From positions 1,736,001 through 1,800,000 of the forward strand of contig NZ_CP129966.1 of assembly GCF_030503595.1 (NCBI RefSeq): 64,000 bases of DNA. The letters are read 5' to 3'. The notes beneath the pieces are model-generated. The model was not told where the DNA came from. It did no database searches and worked only from the letters and a program-made list of their open reading frames with translations. This DNA comes from Corynebacterium sp. P4-C1. GTDB taxonomy: Bacteria > Actinomycetota > Actinomycetes > Mycobacteriales > Mycobacteriaceae. Every line of letters begins with the position of its first letter. Positions within the stretch are counted from its first letter, which is position 1. The position numbers and the translations under genes were made by a program. Shown here in pieces: positions 44,680-51,963 of the stretch.

Positions 44680-46230
44680 GTGACCACGAAGCAGCGGGTA
44701 TCCCGCCCCGGCGGTGCGCGTTGGCCGGACCCGGCCGATCGTATCCAGCCCGGAAAGACAGAGCCGGCCGCCGCCGGGACCATGCGGTTCCTCGGCGGCG
44801 CCATGGGCCGTTTCGCGCAAATCGGTCGCGGCCGCTGGTGGACGCCCCTGCGCACCATCATCGATGTCGCGTGGACCTTCCTCGCTCTCGGCGCACTGTC
44901 GAAGTCGAACTGCGCGCGGGGCAAGCTTGTCGACGGCGCCATGCAGCTCAACTGGGACGGCAACCGCCAATACACCTCGTTCTGCTACAACGACATCGTC
45001 CCGCTCTACGGCGGGCGCGGGCTCGACCAGCCAGGCTTTGTCTACGACTATTCGTGGGCGGAGGGCGACCTCACCCGGTACATGGAGTACCCAGTCCTGG
45101 GCGGCCTGTTCCAGGGCCTGATGGGGTGGATTGCCAGGACGACGTATCCGGTCGTCGATAAGCTGCTCCCTGATTCCGGCTGGTACTTCTACCTGACCGC
45201 TTTTGTGATGGCCCTGATCTGGGTGGCCACTGCGCGCATGGTCGCGGAATTGGCCGGCAACCGAATCTGGGACACGATTCTCGTGGTTGCCTCTCCCCTG
45301 CTGATCATGCACGCGTTCACGAACTGGGACATTCCGTCGATCGCGTTCGCTGTCGGCGCGATGCTGGCCGCGCGCAACAAGCGTTTCTGGCTCGCCGGCG
45401 TGCTCATCGGTGCTGGCACCGCATTCAAGATGTGGCCCGTTTTCCTGCTGGGCGCCTACCTAGTCGTATTCCTGCGCCGCCGCGACATGATGCCGTGGGT
45501 GAAGTTGGCCGTCGGTGCCGCCGGCACGTGGTTGGCGGTCAACGTGCCGCTGATGCTGCGCAACTACGATTCTTGGCACGAATTCCAGCGCCTGAACACG
45601 GAGCGCGGTTGGGAATGGACCACGATCTACGCGGTGATCTCCCGCATCACAGGCTGGACCGGGTTCGACGCGGGCGAGGGTGCCCCGGTGATCCTGAATA
45701 CTGTGACCCTCGTGCTCTTTCTGCTCGGATGCTTGTTCGTTTTGGTTGCGGGCCTCAAAGCGCCGGAGGAGCCGCGCATCGCCGAACTCGTGGTGCTGAT
45801 TGTCGGCTTCTTCCTGCTGTTCAACAAGGTGTGGAGCCCCCAGTACTCACTGTGGTTCATCGTGCCGGCAGTGCTCGCTCTCCCCTACTGGCGCTTGCTG
45901 CTGACGTGGATGACCGTGGACATGATGGTGTGGCCTATCTTGATGTGGCACATGCTGGGCACCGACAATCTCGGCCTGCCCGACGGGGCGCTCAACATAA
46001 TCGTGCTCGCGCGCGATGCGTTCATCGTGGCGATCATGGTGCTCGTAGTCCAGCAGATGTACGGCCGCCGCCGCGACAAGGTCCGCGAAGCCCACTTCGG
46101 CTGCGACCCGCTCATGACCACCCCGGACGATTGGGAGGAGGCGAAACGCACATGGGAACCGCGACAGTCCTCGGCATCTGCTCCATCGTGCTCGCGTTCT
46201 TACTCTTCACCGCCTGCTACTGGACAGTAG
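44680..46230 (+). CDS. GT87/DUF2029-type polyprenyl-phosphate-sugar transferase
   Basis: 516 aa, about nine to ten membrane helices. The GT-C features are an N-terminal loop with acidic pair near YDYSWAEGDLTRYMEYPVL, and YPVL followed by NWDIPSIAFAVGAM. Same place as mycobacterial Rv0051 behind ponA1. GT87 members use polyprenyl-phosphate-mannose for lipoglycans; the acceptor here is unknown. GTG 44680 starts 1 nt after the PBP stop. The last 26 codons, low-complexity Ser/Ala/Arg, overlap a small membrane-protein gene. Confidence 0.85.
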   Translation: MTTKQRVSRPGGARWPDPADRIQPGKTEPAAAGTMRFLGGAMGRFAQIGRGRWWTPLRTIIDVAWTFLALGALSKSNCARGKLVDGAMQLNWDGNRQYTSFCYNDIVPLYGGRGLDQPGFVYDYSWAEGDLTRYMEYPVLGGLFQGLMGWIARTTYPVVDKLLPDSGWYFYLTAFVMALIWVATARMVAELAGNRIWDTILVVASPLLIMHAFTNWDIPSIAFAVGAMLAARNKRFWLAGVLIGAGTAFKMWPVFLLGAYLVVFLRRRDMMPWVKLAVGAAGTWLAVNVPLMLRNYDSWHEFQRLNTERGWEWTTIYAVISRITGWTGFDAGEGAPVILNTVTLVLFLLGCLFVLVAGLKAPEEPRIAELVVLIVGFFLLFNKVWSPQYSLWFIVPAVLALPYWRLLLTWMTVDMMVWPILMWHMLGTDNLGLPDGALNIIVLARDAFIVAIMVLVVQQMYGRRRDKVREAHFGCDPLMTTPDDWEEAKRTWEPRQSSASAPSCSRSYSSPPATGQ

Positions 46231-46346
46231 TGAACAAAAAGCCCGCCGCGCTGTCGGTCGGGCTGGGTTTGGCGGCGTTCATCTTCATGACTTTCGTGCC
46301 GGTCTTTCTAGCCGTCTTCGTTGTCGCGCCGAATTCGGGCCAGTAG
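46152..46346 (+). CDS. Small two-helix membrane protein overlapping the transferase gene
   Basis: 64 aa from ATG 46152, in a different frame from the transferase and overlapping its 3' end by 79 bp. Two hydrophobic segments (about 4-24 and 35-59) are separated by a basic loop (NKKPAAL), giving a clean hairpin. A GGGAGGAG site lies 11 nt upstream. The transferase's own C-terminus over the same bases is low-complexity, which suggests the small frame is the constrained one. No named family. Confidence 0.6.
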   Translation: MGTATVLGICSIVLAFLLFTACYWTVVNKKPAALSVGLGLAAFIFMTFVPVFLAVFVVAPNSGQ

Positions 46347-46395
46347 TCCGCCGCAGCCGAGATTCACGGCGTGCGCTGGAGAATTATTTTCTACC

Positions 46396-46401
46396 TAGAA
46401 T
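46396..46401 (+). promoter_or_regulatory. Candidate -10 (TAGAAT) of the lipoprotein gene
   Basis: TAGAAT in an AT-rich stretch, about 30 nt before GTG 46431. Confidence 0.4.
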
Positions 46402-46430
46402 ATTTTCCAGGCATCCGTACGGTGGGAACC

Positions 46431-46826
46431 GTGAGCAAGAACAAACTAACGACGTTGATCGCTGTACCTGCTCTCTCCTTCTCCGTTGTCGCTTGCAGCG
46501 ATAGTGGCGAAGACGCCGCGCCAGAAGCCATCACCGAAGAAGTCACGGCGACCCCCACCACGCCGACCGCTTCTGACGATGATGGCCAGAGTGAACAGGA
46601 TGACGACCAGGACGTTCTGCCTGCCGAGGTGACCGGCTACACCGCCGAGGCTGAAGCCGAGAAGTCCGAGGAAGGCGTCTCTGACTCCGACGTCGAGGGC
46701 GCCCTCGCTGCGGCCAGGAATAACGAAGCCGGCGTTGAGATCGAGTGGGATGACGGCTACTGGGAAATTGAATTCGGGGACATCGAAATCGACATTGATC
46801 CCGAAGGTCTGGTCCGCGACGATTAG
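46431..46826 (+). CDS. Acidic lipoprotein, PepSY-like C-terminus
   Basis: 131 aa from GTG 46431. Signal peptide ends in a lipobox (FSVVAC, Cys near residue 20). A Glu/Asp/Thr-rich linker follows, then a short domain (VEGALAAARNN, then EIEWDDGYWEIEFGDIEI) resembling one PepSY repeat, where helix-then-strand pairs end on a D-x-x-G turn (DPEGLVRDD). It is probably anchored on the outer face of the membrane. PepSY proteins often restrain peptidases or regulators; no partner is obvious nearby. Confidence 0.68.
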   Translation: MSKNKLTTLIAVPALSFSVVACSDSGEDAAPEAITEEVTATPTTPTASDDDGQSEQDDDQDVLPAEVTGYTAEAEAEKSEEGVSDSDVEGALAAARNNEAGVEIEWDDGYWEIEFGDIEIDIDPEGLVRDD

Positions 46827-46848
46827 CTGGATGTCGGGGCGCGGAAGG

Positions 46849-46859
46849 CGTCGATAAGC
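46849..46859 (+). repeat. CGTCGATAAGC repeat, intergenic copy
   Basis: Exact 11-mer in the gap before rpsF, upstream of the rpsF promoter. Confidence 0.85.
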
Positions 46860-46885
46860 GATTTCTCCCTGCTCGTGGCCTGCGG

Positions 46886-46891
46886 TACGCT
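46886..46891 (+). promoter_or_regulatory. Candidate -10 (TACGCT) of the rpsF-ssb-rplI operon
   Basis: TACGCT upstream of rpsF, which would give a leader of about 80 nt that contains the hairpin at 46923-46945. The -35 match is weak. Confidence 0.4.
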
Positions 46892-46922
46892 TGACGGGTT
46901 GCTTGACGTAAGCGACCCTCCT

Positions 46923-46945
46923 GCCATCGCCACAAGGGCGGTGGC
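46923..46945 (+). promoter_or_regulatory. Leader hairpin before rpsF, candidate S6:S18 control element
   Basis: Nine-base-pair stem GCCATCGCC / GGCGGTGGC (one G-U) with a 5-nt loop, followed by CGAAACC and then the rpsF ribosome site. It lies where the S6:S18 mRNA leader occurs in other bacteria. Without an rpsR gene in this operon, control by S6:S18 is uncertain. Confidence 0.4.
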
Positions 46946-46980
46946 CGAAACCAAACAGACCATAGGAGGTGATGAGGTCC

Positions 46981-47271
46981 GTGCGTCACTACGAAGTAAT
47001 GATCATTCTTGACCCGAGTCAGGATGAGCGCACTGTTGCCCCGTCCCTGGACAAGTACCTTGAGATTGTCCGCAAGGATAACGGCACGGTGGAGAACGTT
47101 GATGTGTGGGGCAAGCGCCGTCTTGCGTACCCCATCGACAAGAAGGAAGAGGGCGTCTACGCAGTAGTCACCCTGGATTGCGCGTCCGAGACCGTGCAGG
47201 AGCTCGACCGCCGTCTGAACCTGAACGACTCTGTCATTCGAACCAAGGTTCTGCGCACCGACAACAAGTAA
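46981..47271 (+). CDS. rpsF: Ribosomal protein S6
   Basis: 96 aa from GTG 46981; AGGAGGTGA at 46964-46972 is 8 nt upstream, and the earlier ATG 46972 sits inside it. S6 start [17 protein letters not shown], and the [15 protein letters not shown] motif is present. First gene of rpsF-ssb-rplI. Confidence 0.96.
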   Translation: MRHYEVMIILDPSQDERTVAPSLDKYLEIVRKDNGTVENVDVWGKRRLAYPIDKKEEGVYAVVTLDCASETVQELDRRLNLNDSVIRTKVLRTDNK

Positions 47272-47416
47272 GCGCTGAACTTAAAGAACGGCGCGCCAGG
47301 GAGTGAAACCCCAGCGCAAGGGCTGTGTTCAGTGCGGGCTATACACTGGCTTGCACAACGACAAATCAACGTCGAATCAGCACTCTGTTCACAAGGTCAA
47401 AAGGTAAGGACGAAAA

Positions 47417-47992
47417 ATGGCACAAGGCGATACCCCCATCACTGTCGTAGGCAACCTGGTTGCCGACCCGGAACTGCGTTTCACGCCCACAGGGCTCGCG
47501 GTGGCGAATTTCCGCATCGCGTCCACCCCGCGCGTGTACAACCGTGACTCCGGTCAGTGGGAAGACGGCGAAGCTTTGTTCCTGACCTGCAACGTGTGGC
47601 GTGAGGCTGCGGAAAACGTTGCGGAGTCGCTGACCAAGGGCATGCGCGTCATTGTCAATGGCCGCCTGAAGCAGCGCTCCTACCAGAACCGTGAAGGTGA
47701 AAACCGCACGGTGTTCGAGGTTGAGGCCGACGAGGTCGGTCCGTCCCTGAAGTACGCTACAGCCAGCGTGAACCGGAATTCCCGCGACGGAAACTCCGGC
47801 CGCTCCGGCGGCGGCTTCGGTGGCAACCAGGGCGGCCAGTCCACCGGTGGATTCGGTGGCGGCAACCAGGGCAACCAGGGTGGTCAGTCTGGCCAGAACA
47901 ACCAGCAAAACAACCAGCCCGCGAACGACCCGTGGAACTCTGCTCCTCCCGCCGGAGGTTTCGGCGGCATGGACGACGAGCCCCCGTTCTAA
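47417..47992 (+). CDS. ssb: Single-stranded DNA-binding protein
   Basis: 191 aa. OB fold in the first about 115 residues ([29 protein letters not shown] start), a Gly/Asn/Gln-rich flexible linker, and the acidic tip DDEPPF that recruits replication and repair proteins. Follows rpsF after 145 nt; no rpsR lies between it and rplI, the usual arrangement in corynebacteria. Confidence 0.96.
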   Translation: MAQGDTPITVVGNLVADPELRFTPTGLAVANFRIASTPRVYNRDSGQWEDGEALFLTCNVWREAAENVAESLTKGMRVIVNGRLKQRSYQNREGENRTVFEVEADEVGPSLKYATASVNRNSRDGNSGRSGGGFGGNQGGQSTGGFGGGNQGNQGGQSGQNNQQNNQPANDPWNSAPPAGGFGGMDDEPPF

Positions 47993-48040
47993 AGCACATC
48001 GACAAAACACCATCAACTTTCAGAAGGAAAGGTAAGGATT

Positions 48041-48493
48041 ATGAAGCTGATCCTCACCGCTGCCGTTGAGAACCTTGGTGAACCCGGCGACATTGTCGAG
48101 GTCAAGGACGGCTACGGACGTAACCTTCTGCTTCCGCGCGGCCTGGCCATCGTGGCCACCCGCGGCGCAGAGAAGCAGATTGAGGACATCAAGCGCACCC
48201 AGCAGGAACGCGAAGTGCGCGATCTGGACCACGCTAAGGAACTGCGTGACCAGCTCGACCAGCTGCAGGGCGTCACCGTGAAGGTGCGCACCGCCAACAA
48301 CGGCAAGATCTTCGGTTCGGTCAAGCCGGCCGACATCGCCGACGCCGTTCTGGCAGCAGGCGGCCCGAACCTGGACAAGCGCCGCATCAACGTGCCGAAG
48401 GGTCTCGTGACCAGCACCGGCGGTTACCAGGTCAAGGTCCGACTCCACGATGACGTGGAGGGCAAGGTGAACTTCGAGGTCGTGAACGCTTAA
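48041..48493 (+). CDS. rplI: Ribosomal protein L9
   Basis: 150 aa. N-terminal domain MKLILTAAVENLGEPGDIVEVKDGYGRNLLLPRGLA-type start (recognisable core GDIVEVKDGYGRN, LPRGLA), connecting long helix and C-terminal domain beginning near GKIFGSV. AAGGTAAGGA ribosome site before the ATG. Terminated by a strong hairpin at 48544-48586. Confidence 0.96.
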   Translation: MKLILTAAVENLGEPGDIVEVKDGYGRNLLLPRGLAIVATRGAEKQIEDIKRTQQEREVRDLDHAKELRDQLDQLQGVTVKVRTANNGKIFGSVKPADIADAVLAAGGPNLDKRRINVPKGLVTSTGGYQVKVRLHDDVEGKVNFEVVNA

Positions 48494-48543
48494 CAGCAGC
48501 GCTTCCACGGCGATCGCTTCAGCGATCCAACGACAACAGCTTT

Positions 48544-48586
48544 GAGCGTGGGTCCCACTTGTGAGGAGTGGGGCCCACGCTCTTTT
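48544..48586 (+). terminator. Rho-independent terminator of rpsF-ssb-rplI
   Basis: Stem GAGCGTGGGTCCCAC / GTGGGGCCCACGCTC with one bulge, loop around ttgtgagga, followed by TTTTTG. Separates rplI from the dnaB control region. Confidence 0.85.
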
Positions 48587-49048
48587 TGTGTGCGGTGAAG
48601 AACCAGAAATAAGTGGGCCGTTGGGTATGACGCGCTGAGCTGGGGTTGCGCACAGCTCCTGTGGATAACTCGGTGCAAAACTAGCAGTTCACAGGGCGAA
48701 AGCAGATGATTCGAGACAGTTTGTTCACTTATTAGATGTCATTTTGGACTTGTCAAACCCACTGGTTGTGGATTTATTCACCGAATGTGCGGCCTGTCTC
48801 GAATGAATAATAAAGAGCTCAGCTGGGATAATCGTGAATTCTGGGGATAGCAGAGCGAGTTGTCCACAAGTTATCCACAGATGAGGTGGTGGGGGTGTGG
48901 AAAAAATCATGGGCAATGTGGAACTTATTCACATGCCCCTGTGGATAACTGCGATTTCAAGGCATTGCAGGGCCTGCTCGACGGCAGTGTGGGTGAAAGC
49001 GGCGGGTAACATTTCGAAGGAGTCGACAACGTGAAGGAGCGCGAGAAT
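48587..49048 (+). promoter_or_regulatory. dnaB upstream region with a DnaA-box cluster
   Basis: About 0.46 kb without a gene. DnaA boxes of the TTATNCACA type lie at 48660-48668 (reverse), 48871-48879, 48925-48933 and 48940-48948 (reverse); a TTGTCCACA box lies at 48860-48868, and a one-mismatch box (TTATTCACC) at 48774-48782. Between the first box and the others is an A/T-rich stretch (about 48690-48850) with an 11-bp inverted repeat, ATTCGAGACAG at 48709-48719 and CTGTCTCGAAT at 48794-48804. The arrangement suggests DnaA control of dnaB or DnaA titration. Confidence 0.7.
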
Positions 49049-50551
49049 ATGGCATCGGGGACAGCGGGCGGAAGCTCGCCGCAGGACGGGGGATACAACG
49101 GGGATAGCTTCGCCGACGAGGCGGTGCCTCTGCCCCCGGAACCAAGTGACGGACCGGAGGAATACCGTGGTGGGTCGTCCCGCTACCGGGGCCGCAAGGG
49201 ATTCACCCAAGACCGCTCTGACCTGTCCGAGTACCGTCAGCCCCCGCACGACAGGAAGGCGGAGCAGGGCGTTCTCGGCGCTATGCTTCTTAGTCCGACG
49301 ACAGTGATCGACGTGATCGAGCTGCTGCGCGTCGAGGATTTCTATTTTCCGGCCCACCAGCTGATCTACCAGGCTATCCTCGACCTCTACTCGCAGGGGT
49401 CTGAGGTGGATGTGCTCATCGTCAGTGGCCGTCTCGACCGTCTGAACCAGCTGGAACGGGCGGGTGGGGCACCGTACCTGCACACGCTGATCTCCGAGGT
49501 GCCCACCTCGGCAAACGCCCGCTACTACGCGGATATCGTGGCGGAGAAGTCTACGCTGCGGCAGCTGGTGGATGCCGGTACCCGTGTGGCGCAGCTGGGT
49601 TACGACGGTGCGGAGGGCATGGAGATCGAGTCGCTGGTCGACCGGGCCCAGCAGGAAGTGTTCGCGGTCGCACAGCAGAAGACAGGGGAGGACTACCGCG
49701 CGCTGGCTGACCTGCTCAAGCCCACCGTGGACGAGTTGGCGGCCTACGAGAAGGACGGCGGCCTCGCGGCCGGAGTGCCCACCGGCTTCATCGACCTGGA
49801 CCGCCTGACTAACGGTCTTCACGCCGGACAGATGATCATCATCGCCGCCCGCCCTGGTGTGGGCAAGTCGACACTGGCCATGGATTTCGTGCGCTCGTGC
49901 TCCATCCACAACGGTCTGACCTCCGTGATTTTCTCGCTAGAGATGAGCGCCTCCGAGATCGTCATGCGTCTTTTGTCCGCCGAGACGGAGATCAAGCTGT
50001 CGGCGATGCGCTCGGGCCAGATGGAGGAATCCGACTGGGAAAAGCTCACCCACCGCCTCCGCGAGATCCAGGCGGCACCGATCTTCATTGATGATTCCCC
50101 GAACCTGACCATGATGGAGATCCGGTCCAAGGCCCGTCGCCTAAAGCAGCAGCACGGCCTCGACCTCGTGGTGCTCGACTACATGCAGCTGATGAGCTCC
50201 GGCCGCAAGGTCGAATCCCGTCAGCAGGAGGTCTCGGAATTCTCCCGGCAGCTCAAGCTGTTGGCCAAGGAGCTCGAAGTCCCCGTCATCGCTATCTCGC
50301 AGCTCAACCGTGGCCCGGAAGCCCGCACTGACAAACGCCCTCAGCTGGCGGATCTCCGTGAGTCCGGTTCGCTGGAGCAAGACGCGGATATCGTGATGCT
50401 GCTGTACCGGCCGGACTCCCAAGACCGCGACAACGAGCGCGCTGGCGAGGCCGACATCATTATCGCGAAGCACCGCGGCGGTCCGATCGACACGATCGCC
50501 GTGGCGCACCAGCTGCACTACTCCCGATTCGTGAACATGGCGCGCGGCTGA
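49049..50551 (+). CDS. dnaB: Replicative DNA helicase
   Basis: Hexameric helicase at the replication fork. 500 aa from ATG 49049. A disordered Gly/Pro/Ser N-terminal tail (about 60 residues), the DnaB N-terminal domain (RKAEQGVLGAMLL), then the RecA-like motor with Walker A ARPGVGKST (about 267-275), LEMSASEIVMRL, Walker B VVLDYMQLM, and the SGSLEQDADIVMLLYR end. Another start, GTG 49031, also has AAGGAG 9 nt upstream, so two starts are possible. No intein interrupts it, unlike many mycobacterial dnaB genes. Confidence 0.97.
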   Translation: MASGTAGGSSPQDGGYNGDSFADEAVPLPPEPSDGPEEYRGGSSRYRGRKGFTQDRSDLSEYRQPPHDRKAEQGVLGAMLLSPTTVIDVIELLRVEDFYFPAHQLIYQAILDLYSQGSEVDVLIVSGRLDRLNQLERAGGAPYLHTLISEVPTSANARYYADIVAEKSTLRQLVDAGTRVAQLGYDGAEGMEIESLVDRAQQEVFAVAQQKTGEDYRALADLLKPTVDELAAYEKDGGLAAGVPTGFIDLDRLTNGLHAGQMIIIAARPGVGKSTLAMDFVRSCSIHNGLTSVIFSLEMSASEIVMRLLSAETEIKLSAMRSGQMEESDWEKLTHRLREIQAAPIFIDDSPNLTMMEIRSKARRLKQQHGLDLVVLDYMQLMSSGRKVESRQQEVSEFSRQLKLLAKELEVPVIAISQLNRGPEARTDKRPQLADLRESGSLEQDADIVMLLYRPDSQDRDNERAGEADIIIAKHRGGPIDTIAVAHQLHYSRFVNMARG

Positions 50552-50575
50552 TCGGGAGAATGTGGCATCGAGAAG

Positions 50576-51910
50576 CTAGCTCAGTGCCTTTCCGAGCTGC
50601 TCCGGCAAAGTGAACGCCGCGACACAAGCCAGGGCGAAAGCAGCGGCGAAAATCCCGAAGACTGCCCCGGGGCCGCCGAAGGCGAGCACCGGCGGGACGA
50701 TGAGCGGGGCGATGATCGAACCGATGCGCCCGAAAGCGGCGCCCGCCCCGGTACCGGTGGCGCGGATGGAGGTGGGGTAGAGCTCCGGCCCGATGGCGTA
50801 CAAGGCACCCCAGGCACCGAGATTGAAGAAAGAGAGCAGGCACCCGGTAGCGATGATCTGCCACGGTGCAGCCGCGAAGCCGTAGAGGATTGCGGCCAAC
50901 GCGGAACCGGCCAAAAATGCCGAGAGGGTCTTGCGGCGGCCCCAGACCTCGATCAGCCACCCGGCGGCGGAGTAGCCGGGCAGCTGCGCGATGGTGATGA
51001 TGAGCGTGAACGTGAACGATTTCACGAGCGTGAATCCTTGGTCCACCAGCAGCGACGGGATCCAGATGAAGGCGCCGTAATAGGACAGGGAGACCCCGAA
51101 CCAGACAGCCCAGAATGCGGCGGTGCGGCGGCGCATCTCCTGCCCCCAGATTCCACCGTGCGCGGAGGACTCGGCAACGTCAGTTTCCGGGGCAGGGGAG
51201 CGGTCCACATTTTCCAGATTGGCGGCAGCCTCGAAGGAACGCACGATCTCCTCCGCCTCTTCGTGGCGCCCGACGGATTCCAGGAAGCGCACGGATTCAG
51301 GCAGTCCGAGCCGCACGTAGATCGCGTAGAGTGCGGGGACCGTGCCCAGGGCGAAGCCCCAGCGCCACCCGTTCTCGCCCTGGGACACCACGAATGTGCC
51401 GATCACAGCGGCCAGGATCCAACCCACCGCCCAGAAGGCCTCGAGCAGAACGACCATCCGGCCGCGCACCTTACGCGGAGAGAACTCGCTGATCAGCGTT
51501 GACGCGACGGGAAGCTCAGCACCCAGGCCGAGCCCGACGAGGAAACGGAAGATCATGAGCGCGCCCACGGACCATGCCAGCGCGGAAGCGCCGGTGGCGA
51601 GACCGTAGAGCAGGAGGGTCGCGGCGAAGACTTGCCGGCGCCCGATTTTGTCGGCGAGTAGACCGCCGAGCGAAGCGCCGATCGCCATTCCGATGAAGCC
51701 GATCGACGCAATCCAGGAGGTGGTGGTCTTATCTAGCTCCCAATGCACTTTCAGCGCGGCGATGATGAACGACACCAGTCCGACATCCATCGCGTCGAGT
51801 GCCCAGCCGATTCCGGAGCCGAGGAGCAGGCGCTTGTGCTTGCCCGTCACGGGGAGCCGTTCGAGCCGTTCATTTCGGGAAAGTGTGTTTTGGCTGGCAG
51901 TCGTGCTCAT
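50576..51910 (-). CDS. MFS transporter, NiaP/aromatic-acid type
   Basis: 444 aa, twelve helices. GxLaDkxGRR motif (GGLLADKIGRRQVF, about residues 84-97), GxGxGAELPVASTLISEFSP motif near 126-145, and PESVRFLES in the middle loop, typical of the sugar/organic-acid porter branch that includes niacin (NiaP) and aromatic-acid transporters. Substrate not determinable. Ends 25 nt from the convergent dnaB stop. Confidence 0.82.
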   Translation of the reverse strand: MSTTASQNTLSRNERLERLPVTGKHKRLLLGSGIGWALDAMDVGLVSFIIAALKVHWELDKTTTSWIASIGFIGMAIGASLGGLLADKIGRRQVFAATLLLYGLATGASALAWSVGALMIFRFLVGLGLGAELPVASTLISEFSPRKVRGRMVVLLEAFWAVGWILAAVIGTFVVSQGENGWRWGFALGTVPALYAIYVRLGLPESVRFLESVGRHEEAEEIVRSFEAAANLENVDRSPAPETDVAESSAHGGIWGQEMRRRTAAFWAVWFGVSLSYYGAFIWIPSLLVDQGFTLVKSFTFTLIITIAQLPGYSAAGWLIEVWGRRKTLSAFLAGSALAAILYGFAAAPWQIIATGCLLSFFNLGAWGALYAIGPELYPTSIRATGTGAGAAFGRIGSIIAPLIVPPVLAFGGPGAVFGIFAAAFALACVAAFTLPEQLGKALS

Positions 51911-51963
51911 GCGCTGAAAGCATAGCCAGATGCAATCGGTGAACAGAAGCCTTAAAGGGAAAT

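Noticed and set aside
48587..49048. Chromosomal origin
   Set aside because: DnaA boxes are present, but dnaA, dnaN and recF are not nearby, and the boxes directly precede dnaB. Treated as a DnaA-controlled region instead.
49049..50551. Intein in dnaB
   Set aside because: The motor domain is continuous from Walker A to the C-terminus with no splicing motifs.
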